NCBI GenBank assembly: GCA_963800215.1
Contig: CAWCZY010000004.1
Coordinates: forward strand, 310,001 to 374,000
From: JAJPKK01 sp963800215
Lineage (GTDB): Bacteria > Pseudomonadota > Alphaproteobacteria > Rhizobiales > Xanthobacteraceae
Direction: 5' to 3'
DNA: 64,000 nucleotides
Below the pieces are notes generated by a model. The model saw only the letters and a program-made list of their open reading frames with translations, had not been told where the DNA came from and did no database searches. A program made the translations under genes and the position numbers. The stretch's first letter is position 1; each line of letters begins with the position of its first letter. Below, piece by piece: positions 1 to 9,235 of the stretch.

Positions 1-140
1 GCTACCAGATCGACAATATGGAAGGGCTCTCCACCCACCGCACCGCCGCGGGCGATCTCATCCTGACCATGATCTCGGACGACAATTTCTCGTTCCTGCA
101 GCGCACGGTGGTGCTGCAGTTCAAGCTCGTCGAGGAATGA
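1..140 (+). CDS. Esterase-like phytase-domain protein, C-terminal end
   Basis: The frame starting at base 3 is open from the window edge to a TGA at 138-140. The 45 visible residues (YQIDNMEGLSTH, LILTMISDDNFS, ending VVLQFKLVEE) resemble the last strands of the 'esterase-like activity of phytase' beta-propeller family. These proteins are usually exported, and their true substrate is generally unknown. The start and any signal peptide lie outside the window. In related rhizobia-like genomes this family is often found beside rpmB, as here, which supports the call. It could be another propeller protein, since only the tail is visible. Confidence 0.6.
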   Translation, partial: YQIDNMEGLSTHRTAAGDLILTMISDDNFSFLQRTVVLQFKLVEE

Positions 141-165
141 GGGCGGCTCGCGCCGGCCGAGAGTC

Positions 166-271
166 CGTAGGGTGGGCAAAGGCGCGAAGCGGCGTGCCCA
201 CGCCGTGAAGCCGCACGTGGGCACGCGGAGCCTGTCATCGGGCCGGACCCGTTGGCTTTGCCGACCCTACG
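166..271. repeat. 106-bp inverted-repeat element (MITE/REP-like)
   Basis: The ends are inverted 16-mers: CGTAGGGTGGGCAAAG at 166-181 and its near-perfect complement CTTTGCCGACCCTACG at 256-271 (15 of 16 pairs). The interior has further complementary blocks (CGTGCCCACG / CGTGGGCACG). It lies between the convergent ends of the phytase-like gene and rpmB and may act as a two-way terminator. The GTAGGGTGGGCAAAG end is, as I recall, common between genes in Bradyrhizobium-type genomes. There is no coding capacity. Confidence 0.6.
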
Positions 272-289
272 AGTTGCTGATGGAATGCC

Positions 290-574
290 TCAGCTCGCGA
301 GCTTCTTGCCGATCTGGCGCTTGAGATCGAGCGCCCGCGGCGACAACTCGGTGTCGCGCGCCTTGATCAGGAAGGCGTCCAGGCCGCCGCGGTGATCGAC
401 GCTCTTGAGCGCATTGGCCGACACCCGCAACCGCACCGAACGTCCGAGCGCATCGGAAATCATCGTGACGTTCAAGAGGTTGGGCAGGAATCGCCGCTTG
501 GTCTTGATGTTCGAGTGGCTGACCTTGTGGCCCACCTGGGGCCCCTTGCCGGTCAATTCACACCGCCGCGACAT
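290..574 (-). CDS. rpmB: 50S ribosomal protein L28
   Basis: This 94-residue protein has the L28 signature: MSRRCELTGKGPQVGHKVSH, then SNIKTKRRFLPNL and VRLRVSANALKSVDHRGGLD. It is a component of the large ribosomal subunit. The ATG at 574 was chosen because the family begins at MSRRCELTGK and a Shine-Dalgarno AGAGGT lies just upstream; the frame stays open further 5' but that extension is not L28-like. The length is normal for alphaproteobacterial L28. It is a single gene facing the phytase-like gene tail to tail, and it marks conserved chromosome next to the polysaccharide locus. Confidence 0.97.
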   Translation of the reverse strand: MSRRCELTGKGPQVGHKVSHSNIKTKRRFLPNLLNVTMISDALGRSVRLRVSANALKSVDHRGGLDAFLIKARDTELSPRALDLKRQIGKKLAS

Positions 575-1186
575 GGCATACCTCTGATAAATCGAGCAGC
601 CGCGCTTGCCCGCGCGGAGCATGGAAACGGGGCTCATTTGGACCGCGGACGTATAGTGACCGCGACCGGAGGCGTCAAGTTCTCCGGTTCTCCCCGAACC
701 GCCCGCGCGGGCCGAGGCCGGGCCGCGACGTCGTTCTCGGCCGGGGCGCCAAATGGCCGGGCGGCCGGACGTGGGGCAGCTTCGGGTCACGGCTTGCCGC
801 CGGCCCGACGGCCGGGTCCGGTAGAACCGTCTCCTCCGGGCCGCCGAAAGCCGTTCGTCGCCGTGACCCGAAACGACGCGCCGGCCTGATCTCGTTCGCC
901 GCCCGGATTTGCGAATGCCGATGGAATTCGCCGGATTTTCATACCTGAATCGACGCAGAGTTGTATCAACTTATATTGCGAGCTACCGGGGACCGAGATG
1001 CTTGCAATGGCGCCGGATTGGCTTGATAAACTCCGAGTGCGCCAGTTTTGCTAGGCACCGAGGGAGCCGGATCGCATGCGTTACGCAAACGCCGGCCTCT
1101 CGAAGCCTGCTTCTCGAAGGCCCTCAGGTTTCAGGACTTCGAGGGCAAGTGCAAGACACGACCATGTACCGAGGGGAGAAAGCTCA
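575..1186. other. Intergenic region without recognisable gene
   Basis: These 612 bases separate rpmB (leftward) from the small repeat protein (rightward), so both promoters should lie here. Short open frames exist on both strands but none resembles a known protein or has a good ribosome site. I saw no tRNA or strong terminator hairpin. The composition becomes less GC-rich after about 900, which suits a promoter region. Confidence 0.5.
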
Positions 1187-1648
1187 ATGGCAAAAAGATA
1201 TTTCCCACCAATCTCTGTGCTGTGTGAGGCGATCGGAACCACTCCCGACGCGCTCAATAAACCCGGACAAATCTCCGTCCCGTCCGCATTGCTTCGCCAT
1301 CTCATTGTCGCCGCCATCAGCGATTTCGAGATTGATGGAGAAGTTTACAAGGAACAAAATCCGGACATTGCAAAGGCCTTTGCCAATCGATCGCCTAATG
1401 ACGCGGTTACCCACTACAAGACCGTCGGTTACTTCGAACCGCGGCCGCTCCCGATCAAATTCGATGCAGATTATTATAAACGTCGCTATCCGGATATCGA
1501 CAAGGCCGTGAGGGCGAAGGCGTTGGCAAGTCCCCTGCAGCATTTCAACGCCACGGGAGTTTACGAACTGCGGTCTCCTCGGGCAGATATCGAGAGCACG
1601 GTTGCCGAATGGAGACATATCCTCGCAGCGTCGCGGAAAAGGGTATGA
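1187..1648 (+). CDS. Small protein with two 'FDxxYY..YPDI' repeats
   Basis: This 153-residue protein starts at the ATG at 1187, behind a strong GAGGGGAGAA ribosome site. Its C-terminal part holds two copies of a 38-45-residue repeat. The second, clearer copy runs from FDADYYKRRYPDIDKA to LQHFNATGVYELRSP; the first reads VYKEQNPDIAKAF then VTHYKTVGYFEPR. The same repeat occurs ten times in front of the GT2 enzyme at 5175-8191, so the two proteins probably share a scaffold or binding role. No signal peptide, membrane segment or catalytic motif is visible. It stands alone on the + strand facing the FkbM gene. The function is unknown. Confidence 0.75.
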   Translation: MAKRYFPPISVLCEAIGTTPDALNKPGQISVPSALLRHLIVAAISDFEIDGEVYKEQNPDIAKAFANRSPNDAVTHYKTVGYFEPRPLPIKFDADYYKRRYPDIDKAVRAKALASPLQHFNATGVYELRSPRADIESTVAEWRHILAASRKRV

Positions 1649-1825
1649 GTAGCCTGCGAGAAACTGAAAACACGTTGATCTCGCGAAGTAGTCGGCGCGT
1701 TTCAAATATTCGGTTTTAGAGGTTTCCATCATCGTCGGTGCGACCGTGCAACCAAAGACGGTCGCATCGCCCGATGGCGCCGATGCAATGCGCGTTGGAC
1801 GACGCGGCTTGCCGGTCCGAGACGA

Positions 1826-2545
1826 CTAATCGGATTCCGACGTTTTCCGAACCGCATTTTCGAAATTCGACACCGGAACCCATCCCTGCCAGTCGAACTC
1901 TCTCGTATCCCATGGGCGCAGATCGGGAAGTTCCAGAGACGGCTTGGAGAGGAAAATCATATCGACTTGGGACATGACTCCGAAATAATAGCACTGGTCG
2001 ACGAGGTCGAAAAGCTGGAAGCCCTTGGACAATACGAAATTCAGTCGTTCTGCAAGGGTGTCGATGGGGGCCTCGACGATCAGACATGAAACATCGCCCA
2101 GGATCTTGTCACTGCCGCGCAGGATGGGAATTTCGTATCCGTCGACGTCGATCTTCAAAAGGTATGGTTTGGGATCGCTGCGGCCCTTCATGAACGTGTC
2201 GAGCCGCATGGTCCGTACCTTCTCGCTCGGGCCGCCGTCGTTCGGGTCGACCAGCATCGAGTGGGTGACGTCGCCCCCATCGATGGCGACCTTGCGCAGA
2301 TTTCCCTCGCCGTCCTGATCCGACAGGGCTGACGGAACTATGACATAGTCCATCCCCGCGTAATTCTTCTGCAGCGCGCCATGAAACTCGGTGGCGGGTT
2401 CGAACAGGATATGTCGCTTGTCAGGAAGCGCCAGCCGCAGTTCCACCGTTTCAGCGTGCGCGCCGACGTCGAGAACAGTTCCGATCGGAAGCCCGACCTC
2501 ACGCAGGAACCGAAGTGCATTGATTTTCGACGGAAAGCGAAACAT
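1826..2545 (-). CDS. FkbM-family methyltransferase
   Basis: This is a SAM-dependent O-methyltransferase of the FkbM family, probably acting on a sugar hydroxyl of the polysaccharide. Visible motifs are the SAM loop VLDVGAHAETVEL (the family usually has DVGANxG), the acidic strand HILFEPATEFH, and the hallmark LLKIDVDGYEIPILRG, here KIDVDGYE instead of the commoner KIDVEGxE. The start at 2545 (MFRFPSKINALRFL) gives 239 residues. An upstream ATG at 2599 in the same frame would add 18 residues that look less protein-like. It follows the GT-GH99 gene on the same strand after about 200 bp. The substrate is unknown. Confidence 0.85.
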   Translation of the reverse strand: MFRFPSKINALRFLREVGLPIGTVLDVGAHAETVELRLALPDKRHILFEPATEFHGALQKNYAGMDYVIVPSALSDQDGEGNLRKVAIDGGDVTHSMLVDPNDGGPSEKVRTMRLDTFMKGRSDPKPYLLKIDVDGYEIPILRGSDKILGDVSCLIVEAPIDTLAERLNFVLSKGFQLFDLVDQCYYFGVMSQVDMIFLSKPSLELPDLRPWDTREFDWQGWVPVSNFENAVRKTSESD

Positions 2546-2751
2546 CGATGCCGCCTTTTGTTTCCAGGTTCCCTTCCTGGCCCACGCTATATAGATCACC
2601 CGGGTGCAAATGTCAGTTCATTCCCGAGACATTGCGGGGTCCCGCGAGTGACAACTCGACGCGACCTGTCGTTTTTCGGCGGGCGCCCGGCTCCGCAGCC
2701 CTCCCGATATTTGCGCGTTCGATGCCGTCGCCGCGGCTACGCCGTGCGGGT

Positions 2752-5145
2752 TCACCCGGCCGGCTCCCGGGAAACCCGCCGGGTAAACTCGCGCTCGCGT
2801 TCGGGCGTCGGGCCGTGGACGTGGTCTATGATCCCCTCGCACAGCGCGTCGTAGGTCACCTCCAGGAGCGCCCGGCCGTAGGTCTCGTCCGGTTCCAGAT
2901 AGGTTCCCTCGGCCCATTCGTTCCAGGCGTTGATGAAGATCAGCGGTTCCTGCTGCTTTCGCCGGAACATGGCTTCACGCACGAGAAAGCGCAGCCACTG
3001 GCCATAGGCCTTGGCGCTGTCGTTGATGAAGACATGCCCCTTCGTCTTGCGCCGGGCCGTATTGTCCCAGCGGGGAAACAGGCCTCGATACCGGACATAA
3101 TCGACCGGAAAATGATTGATGCTGCGCATGGCGACTGAGATATAGTCCTCCAGATAGCCTTCGAAGTCCGGGTTCGTCCCATGAACCCGTTTTGGGTCGA
3201 CCAGCATCCGATCGACATGAGGCGGAGAGAACTCGATCGCCGAATCCAGTCCGTAGTAACGGGGATCGCTGATGCCGAACGACTGAACGGCGCATAGATG
3301 CAGCCGGTCGATCCCGTTTTGCCGGGCGGCGTCGCGCCACATCTGCGCCACACCGACCGGATTCTTCAATTCGCTTGCCCGGTACACCAGCAGCAGGGGT
3401 GCACCATCCACGCGGATATAGCGGGGGTCCTCGAGTATCGGCAGGACGTCCGTTATGAAGCGAAGGGCGCTTCCCTCGTCATAGGTCTGCCCGATCAGGA
3501 TTTCGCTCTCCGAGCCGTCCCAGCGGCGGCTCCAATTCTCGTTCGCCCAACAGATGCAGAACGGGAAGCGTGGCGCCTGTTTGCCCAGCCAGAGGTCGAG
3601 CGGCCGTTCGAGAAGGCGTTTTCCATTGAACCAGTAGTAATAGAAGCAGAACCCGTGAATTCCGTACGCGTTCGCCAGTTCGACCTGCTTGTGCAGCGTC
3701 TCTTCGACACGAAGATCGTAGAAACCCAGTTCGGTCGGGAGCCGGGGCTGCTGGTGATACCGGAAGTTCCTGATACCGCGAACCACGTTGGTCCACTCGG
3801 TGAACCCCTTGCCCCACCATTTGTCGTTTTCGGGGATGGGATGGAACTGGGGCAGGTAGAAGGCGATCAGTTTCACCGGAAACGCGGCCGGCGGCACTGC
3901 CGCGCCGGCCGCTCCGCGAGGCGGCACATCCTCCTTCAGCGCGTCGACGGCGGTCGACCCGGCAATGTATGTCGGCTTTCGTCGTGCCATGATGGCGCCG
4001 TAGAGCCCGTCGAGGGTCTTGGCGCCCTTTGCCCATGTCAGGTTTTCCAGCGCGAATTTGCGAGAATTGGTTCCGAGCGATTTGCGCAGCTGCGGCTGGT
4101 CGATGAGCAATCGGATGGCGGCCAGGATTTCCTTGATCGAGCCGCTTTCCAGCTTGAGAACATGCTTGCCGTGCTCCAGTGCGGTGCCGATGTTGCTGTT
4201 TGGCAAGACGACCGGCCGTCCCGAGACGAGATATTCCGGCAGCTTGGAAGGAAAGCGGTAGTCGTTGAAGGCGTCGCTCTTGCCGGGTTGAACGAGAATA
4301 TCGGACATGGCGAGCAGTGCCGGGACGTCCTTGCGCGGGATGAAGCCGAGGTCGACCAGATATTCCTTGGTCCCGTGCCGCTCGTCGATGCCGATGTCCG
4401 CCTGGATCAATCCCGTGCGCACGAGCTTGACCTTGAGCCCACGCCGGCGGAGCAACCCAGTCGCGACATAGAGCCTCTGGAGATCGCCCACGATCGACAA
4501 GTGCACGTTGCCTGAATAGAGCAGGACGATATCGTCTTGCGCGAGGCCGAATCGGGATCGTGCCGCCAGCCGGTCTGTCTCGCTGATATTGGCGAACGGG
4601 GCGTCGAAGCCCGGCCAAAACACGACACCGGGCACGCTCTCGGGTTTGAATTCCAGGAGCCGGTCGATGAGGCACGAAAAACCGTCGGCACGTGCGATGA
4701 AATCCCGGTATCTGCGCGGATGAGAACGGTAGGGCGTGATCAGCCCGTCGACGACACCATCCGGGAGCAGCCGCAGCTCGGAATAGTCTATTCCGCCCAG
4801 CTCGTCTTGAACGATCTGCTCCTCGTTGTCCTCCATGTGGACTGCGTAAGGGCAGCCGAATTCCCTCACCAGCGCCTGGGTGATCTTTCGCACGTGCTCG
4901 CGTGGCGACCAGGCATGGAGGATGTCCGGCCCTGCGCCGCCGGTGAAGCTCAACCCGTTTTTCAAGGCCGAGACGTAATCCATCACGCCGAACGACGGTT
5001 CGCCGTGCTCATGGACGGTCGCGGGAGAATCCGGAACCAGGATGCAGCATTCATGACCGTGCTTTTGCAATTCGACCGCGAGGCTGAAGACGTGCATCGC
5101 ACTGTTGCCTCGAAAGTTGCAGTGAGCAACGAGGCCGATCTTCAT
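2752..5145 (-). CDS. Glycosyltransferase fused to GH99-like (WbsX) domain
   Basis: This 797-residue two-domain protein starts at MKIGLVAHCNFRGNSAMHVF. Residues 1 to about 380 form a GT-B glycosyltransferase with nucleotide-sugar-site features (LLAMSDILVQPGKSDAFNDY, FPSKLPEYLVSGRPVVLPN). From about residue 425 to the end is a glycoside-hydrolase-99-like/WbsX domain, with IAFYLPQFHPIPENDKWW at its start and FINAWNEWAEGTYLEPDE near its end. WbsX-type domains occur in O-antigen and exopolysaccharide clusters, often beside or fused to transferases. The frame stays open upstream of 5145 but that part is arginine-rich shadow sequence. The ATG lies 30 bp after the end of the repeat-GT2 gene, suggesting an operon. 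Donor and acceptor sugars are unknown. Confidence 0.88.
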   Translation of the reverse strand: MKIGLVAHCNFRGNSAMHVFSLAVELQKHGHECCILVPDSPATVHEHGEPSFGVMDYVSALKNGLSFTGGAGPDILHAWSPREHVRKITQALVREFGCPYAVHMEDNEEQIVQDELGGIDYSELRLLPDGVVDGLITPYRSHPRRYRDFIARADGFSCLIDRLLEFKPESVPGVVFWPGFDAPFANISETDRLAARSRFGLAQDDIVLLYSGNVHLSIVGDLQRLYVATGLLRRRGLKVKLVRTGLIQADIGIDERHGTKEYLVDLGFIPRKDVPALLAMSDILVQPGKSDAFNDYRFPSKLPEYLVSGRPVVLPNSNIGTALEHGKHVLKLESGSIKEILAAIRLLIDQPQLRKSLGTNSRKFALENLTWAKGAKTLDGLYGAIMARRKPTYIAGSTAVDALKEDVPPRGAAGAAVPPAAFPVKLIAFYLPQFHPIPENDKWWGKGFTEWTNVVRGIRNFRYHQQPRLPTELGFYDLRVEETLHKQVELANAYGIHGFCFYYYWFNGKRLLERPLDLWLGKQAPRFPFCICWANENWSRRWDGSESEILIGQTYDEGSALRFITDVLPILEDPRYIRVDGAPLLLVYRASELKNPVGVAQMWRDAARQNGIDRLHLCAVQSFGISDPRYYGLDSAIEFSPPHVDRMLVDPKRVHGTNPDFEGYLEDYISVAMRSINHFPVDYVRYRGLFPRWDNTARRKTKGHVFINDSAKAYGQWLRFLVREAMFRRKQQEPLIFINAWNEWAEGTYLEPDETYGRALLEVTYDALCEGIIDHVHGPTPEREREFTRRVSREPAG

Positions 5146-5174
5146 GGCGTGAATTCGCGGTGATGTGACGCCAT

Positions 5175-8100
5175 TCAGGTTACGTAATCCTCCTGACCCG
5201 AAGCGAAGTTGATGTTGTAGAATGGATCGCCTTTTTGAATGAGGCCGGCGTGGACGTCTCGGAACAGAATGGCGTCGGAGGCGTTGTCGGGATCCATCGG
5301 ATCGTAGGTGTCGTCGACACGCAGGATGGGCGAAGCGATTGCGATGTTTCGATAACCGATATTCGCGGCCCGCACGGCGGCATCGCCGAAGATGTAAAGC
5401 GGTGTCGAGAAATCGGGATCGAACCCGCCAAGCGCATCGAGGACGGTTCGGCCCATCATGATCATTCCGGCGGGCAGGGCGGAGACTTCGCGATTGCACG
5501 CGAGGGACCCGGCAAAGCCGTCGTCGCCGAGCCTGAAGCGCTTCATCGCGGGCGACAATCCGTGCTTTCCGACCAGGAGCCCGGCGGCCGCGACCCGGCC
5601 GTCACTGCGATAGAGGTGCGGAGCAACAAAGCCGACATCCTCGAGTTCGGCGTAGAGGAGCAGATGGTCGAGCCAGGTGTCGTCCATCACCTCGACCAGT
5701 GGATCGATGAAGACCACGTAGCGGCCGGATGAAGCGGTTATGGCCTGCTGGAGTTTGGCCGCGACGGAGGAGGAGGGGAGGCTCGCGGTGAACGCACGCC
5801 TGGCTTGAGCGGCAGCAGGCGTTTTCGACGGCCGCGATTTCGGGGTGAGCACCGTGATGCTGGCGAAGTTCTGTTGTTTTTCGTCGAGCAGCGCGACGCA
5901 CCGTGCGGTAGCCTCCGCGGGCCGATCGCCGCGCACCATGACGTCGACCGATGGATAGACGTTTCGCGGCTTCGGCCTGATCGCAAGACGGTGTGGGAGG
6001 TGTTCGTACGGCAGGGCTTCGCCCTGAAAGCCGATCCTGGCGAAATGCGCGTTCACCGCCGCAGCCTGCAAAGGCTCGATCTTCCCCTTCGAGTTCGCGT
6101 CATGGGCGATGCTGCCGGGTATGCTCCGCCAGTGGTAGAGAATTCTTCGGCACGTGCACGATGCGCTTGGTGCGTTCACCGACCCTCAGCATGAATTCGA
6201 AGTCCTGCAGGCGGTCGAAATTTCGGTCGAAGCCTCCCGCCGCGACCGCGATTTCGCGCCGCACCACGAGGAGGTGGCCGATATACATCACCCCCGAAAG
6301 CAGGACGGGCGACCAGTTCGGCTTGTAGAACGCGGACTCGAACGTGTTCCAGGCCGACACGTAGGCTTGGTCGCTGTAGGCAGCGTCGGCTTGCATCTCG
6401 ATCAGCGCGCGGACCATCTCCTCGAGCGCGCCGTGCATCAATACGTCGTCGTGATCGATGAGCGCGACAAACTCGCCGGCGGCAAGTCGCACCCCCGCAT
6501 TGGTGGCCTCCGAGATGCCGCTGTTCTCATCGAGACGCACCGGCCGGATCCGCGGATCGAGCCCAGCGATCCCGGCGATCATCGGCTTCACGTGCGGCTT
6601 CGGCGAGCCGTCGTCGACGATGATCAACTCCCAGTTGGAGTAGGTCTGCGCCCGCACGCTGTCGACGGCGGCGCTGAAGTAACGCTCGTCCGAATTATAG
6701 GCCGGCATGATCACCGAAACCAAAGGCGTGGCGGCGAGCGGCTTTTGGTTCGGAGCACGCAGGGGCAGGATCGCCCGCACGGGCGCCGGTATATAGGTCG
6801 CGTGCCGGGCGACGAGGTCGGGGTCGAGGTTCGAGCGAAATTGCACATAATCGGTCAAGGGATCGATCGCCGTCTCGCGGGCGAGCGCGCTCGAAAGCCG
6901 CTGCACGGCTCCGTCGAACAGAGGGTGGGGATGCCGGCGCCTCTCGCGCGGTTCGGTCAGATAGTGGACGAGCGGATTGATCCTTTGCCCGGCCAATTCG
7001 GGGTGAAGCCATCGGTAGTACCGGCAGTCGAACATCGGGTGCGGATTGCAACTCTCGCTGCCTCCGATTTCAACGAAATGGCGCAACGGCCCCACTCCGG
7101 TAGACGCCACATCCGGGTTGTTCCGCAGGTAGAAGACCGGGTCGAAAAGCGGGTGGGAAGACCGTCCTTCCCGGTCCCCGACCAGCAGGAAATGACTGAA
7201 TTCCTCTATTCCATTCTCGGTCACGTCCGGATTTCCAAATCGATACCAAAGACGATCGAACAGTGGATGCGGAGAAATACCGCGTTCCGCGCCGTGACGG
7301 GCGTAATGCGACAAAGGATCGGCGGCAGCCGCCTCCTCGTCCTCCACCTGGGACAAATAGAATGTCGTGTGGAACAAAGGGTGTGGATCACGGCCTTCCC
7401 GCACGCCGCGCTCGAGGTAATGCCAGAACGGGTCGGCCTTCATTTCTCGCACGTCGGGATAACGGCTGAGATACCAGGCCTCGTCGAAAAACAGGGAGTG
7501 GGCGTTGCTGGCCGAATTGCTGTCGAAGAACGGCGCAAGCTTCGGCACGTGGTGAATATCGTCGTCCTTTTCAAGCGCCTCGAGCTGGTCTCTCGATGTC
7601 AGCCGCTTTTCGAACTCGGCCCCGCTTTATGTAATGAACGAACGGATTGGTTCCTGATGCCGCGACATCAGTGTAGTGCGACATATAGAATGCCGTATCG
7701 AAACCGTCACACGGATTGCGCCCCTCTTGCCAGCCGCTGAAGAGATAGTGCCCAAGCGGATCGATGCCGGCCTCCGCCACGTCTTCGTAGGAACTCAGAT
7801 AAAATTCGCGATCAAAGTCGTGGGAGATCAAGGCATAGTCGTCGGCCGATCCCAAATTCGTTTCGTCGCGGTCGCAGGCGCGTAAAGTTACTCTGCCTTC
7901 AATTCTGCCGTGTTTCAGAAAATGAACGAAAGGATCCATGCCCGAAGCTTTTACGTCGGGATAGTTCTCAACATAAAAAACAGGGTCGAAGTCGCGTCGC
8001 GGCATATATCCGAGCTTTGATCCGATGTTCAGGTAATGCTCGATCGGATCCTGCCGTGATTCGGATACGGCAGTATAGGTTGCCAGGTAAAAGTCCTTGT

Positions 8101-8191
8101 CGAATGCCGGCTTGATGATGTCGTAGTTTTGTCTGTGTTTAGTGTGTCCGATGGACCGAATGAATTTCATGAATCCGACATAGGAAATCAT
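5175..8191 (-). CDS. Ten-repeat GT2 glycosyltransferase (two frameshifts)
   Basis: One long gene is split into three frames by two apparent +1 changes, near 7620-7623 (GGGG for GGG) and 6143-6144 (AA for A in an AAGAATTC context). Repaired, it encodes about 1004 residues starting MISYVGFMKFIRS behind a GGAAGGG ribosome site. The first ~430 residues carry ten copies of a ~38-residue repeat, such as FDPVFYVENYPDVKASGMDP..HF and FDREFYLSSYEDV. Then follows a GT2 domain with PLVSVIMPAYNSDERYFSAA, ELIIVDDGS and FVALIDHDD. After the second shift the frame resumes at ILYHWRSIPGSIA with a second GT2-like half (GRYVVFIDPLVEVMDDTWL, GGFDPDFSTPLYIFGDAAV). It is the first gene of the leftward group with the GT-GH99 and FkbM genes. 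The substrate is unknown. Confidence 0.82.
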
Positions 8192-8367
8192 GGTGTCCCG
8201 GCCCTTCCAAAAAATGCCACTGGCTGAAGGGGCTACCGAGGGTACGTTAACGGGTCGATTTCTGATGACAAGTATCTGAAAACGTGTATCTTGTATATAT
8301 ACTACTATTGCGCGTCGCGTCGCGGCCGGCGTTCCCGGGGGCTCAGGCGCGGGCCACCGCCGCCGGG

Positions 8368-9160
8368 CTAACCCCCCGCGCGGGCCGCGATCAGCTCGGC
8401 GAACAGGTCGCGGTAGCGTGCTGCGCACTGGCGCAGGTCGAAGCGGTGCTCCGCGGTATCCCGGGCGGCCGCGGCGAGCCTCGCCTTGCGGGCCGGATCG
8501 AGGACCCATTCGATGCCCCGGGCGAGCTCGTCGGCGGCGCCGACGGGAGCGAGATAACCGTTGCGCTTATGGTCGACCGCATCGGGAATGCCGCCCGCCG
8601 CGAACGCGACCACCGGGGTGGCGCAGCCGAGCGCCTCCAGGATGACGTTGGGAAGATTGTCCTCCATGGACGGCGCGATCACGGCGTCGGCGGCGGCATA
8701 CAGGCACGCGAGCCTCGCCTCGTCGGTTATTTCCCCGACATGGACGACCCGCAGGCCCTCGATGTCCCGGCTCTCCTGGGGCTCGCCGCCGAACACCACC
8801 GCCATCGCGCCGTGCCCGGCGGGGGTGCGGGCGAACAGGCGCAGTGCCTTCTGCAGGGGCCCGTAGCCCTTGCGTTGGTTGGAGGTCGCCGACATGGCGC
8901 CGAACACGAGGACCGGCCGCTCGTCGGCGGGCAGCGCGAGCAGCCGGCGGGCCGCGCCGCGGGCCATCGGGCGGTAGAGCTGCAGGTCGATCCCGTTGGC
9001 GATGTGCTCGATGCGCCGCCGCCCGAACAGCGGCCGTAGCAAAACCGCACCAGCGAGAATACGTCGCCCCTGCGGTTCGGATAGGCGTCGAGCGAGCGCA
9101 TGTCGAGCCATGCAGCCCGCTATGCACCCGGAACTCGTCCGCGGCGCCGACGCCGCGCAC
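8368..9160 (-). pseudogene. Glycosyltransferase (GT4) remnant with internal deletions
   Basis: The C-terminal half of a GT4-type enzyme is intact (LFGRRRIEHIANGIDL, LVFGAMSATSNQRKGY, SMEDNLPNVILEALG, ending LIAARAGG), but the N-terminal half survives only as scraps. FRVHSGL jumps straight to WLDMRSLDAYPNRRGDVFS, and after RFCYGR about 120 residues are missing before LFGRRR. Comparison with the N-terminal fragment at 14722-15255 shows both gaps, and the DNA around 9035-9115 is nearly identical to 14990-15067. No start codon or leader remains. It is therefore a decayed paralogue, and the large gaps set it apart from the single-base frameshifts elsewhere. Confidence 0.82.
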
Positions 9161-9235
9161 TCGGCGACCCTGGCACGGTCGCGTTTTGGTTATCCAGACC
9201 TATTGGCAAAACGCAGCCAATGAACCTGTAAATAT

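Noticed and set aside
8368..9160. Repairing the glycosyltransferase remnant as a single-base frameshift
   Set aside because: Alignment to its paralogue shows missing blocks of about 35-50 and 120 residues, so it is a true deletion product.
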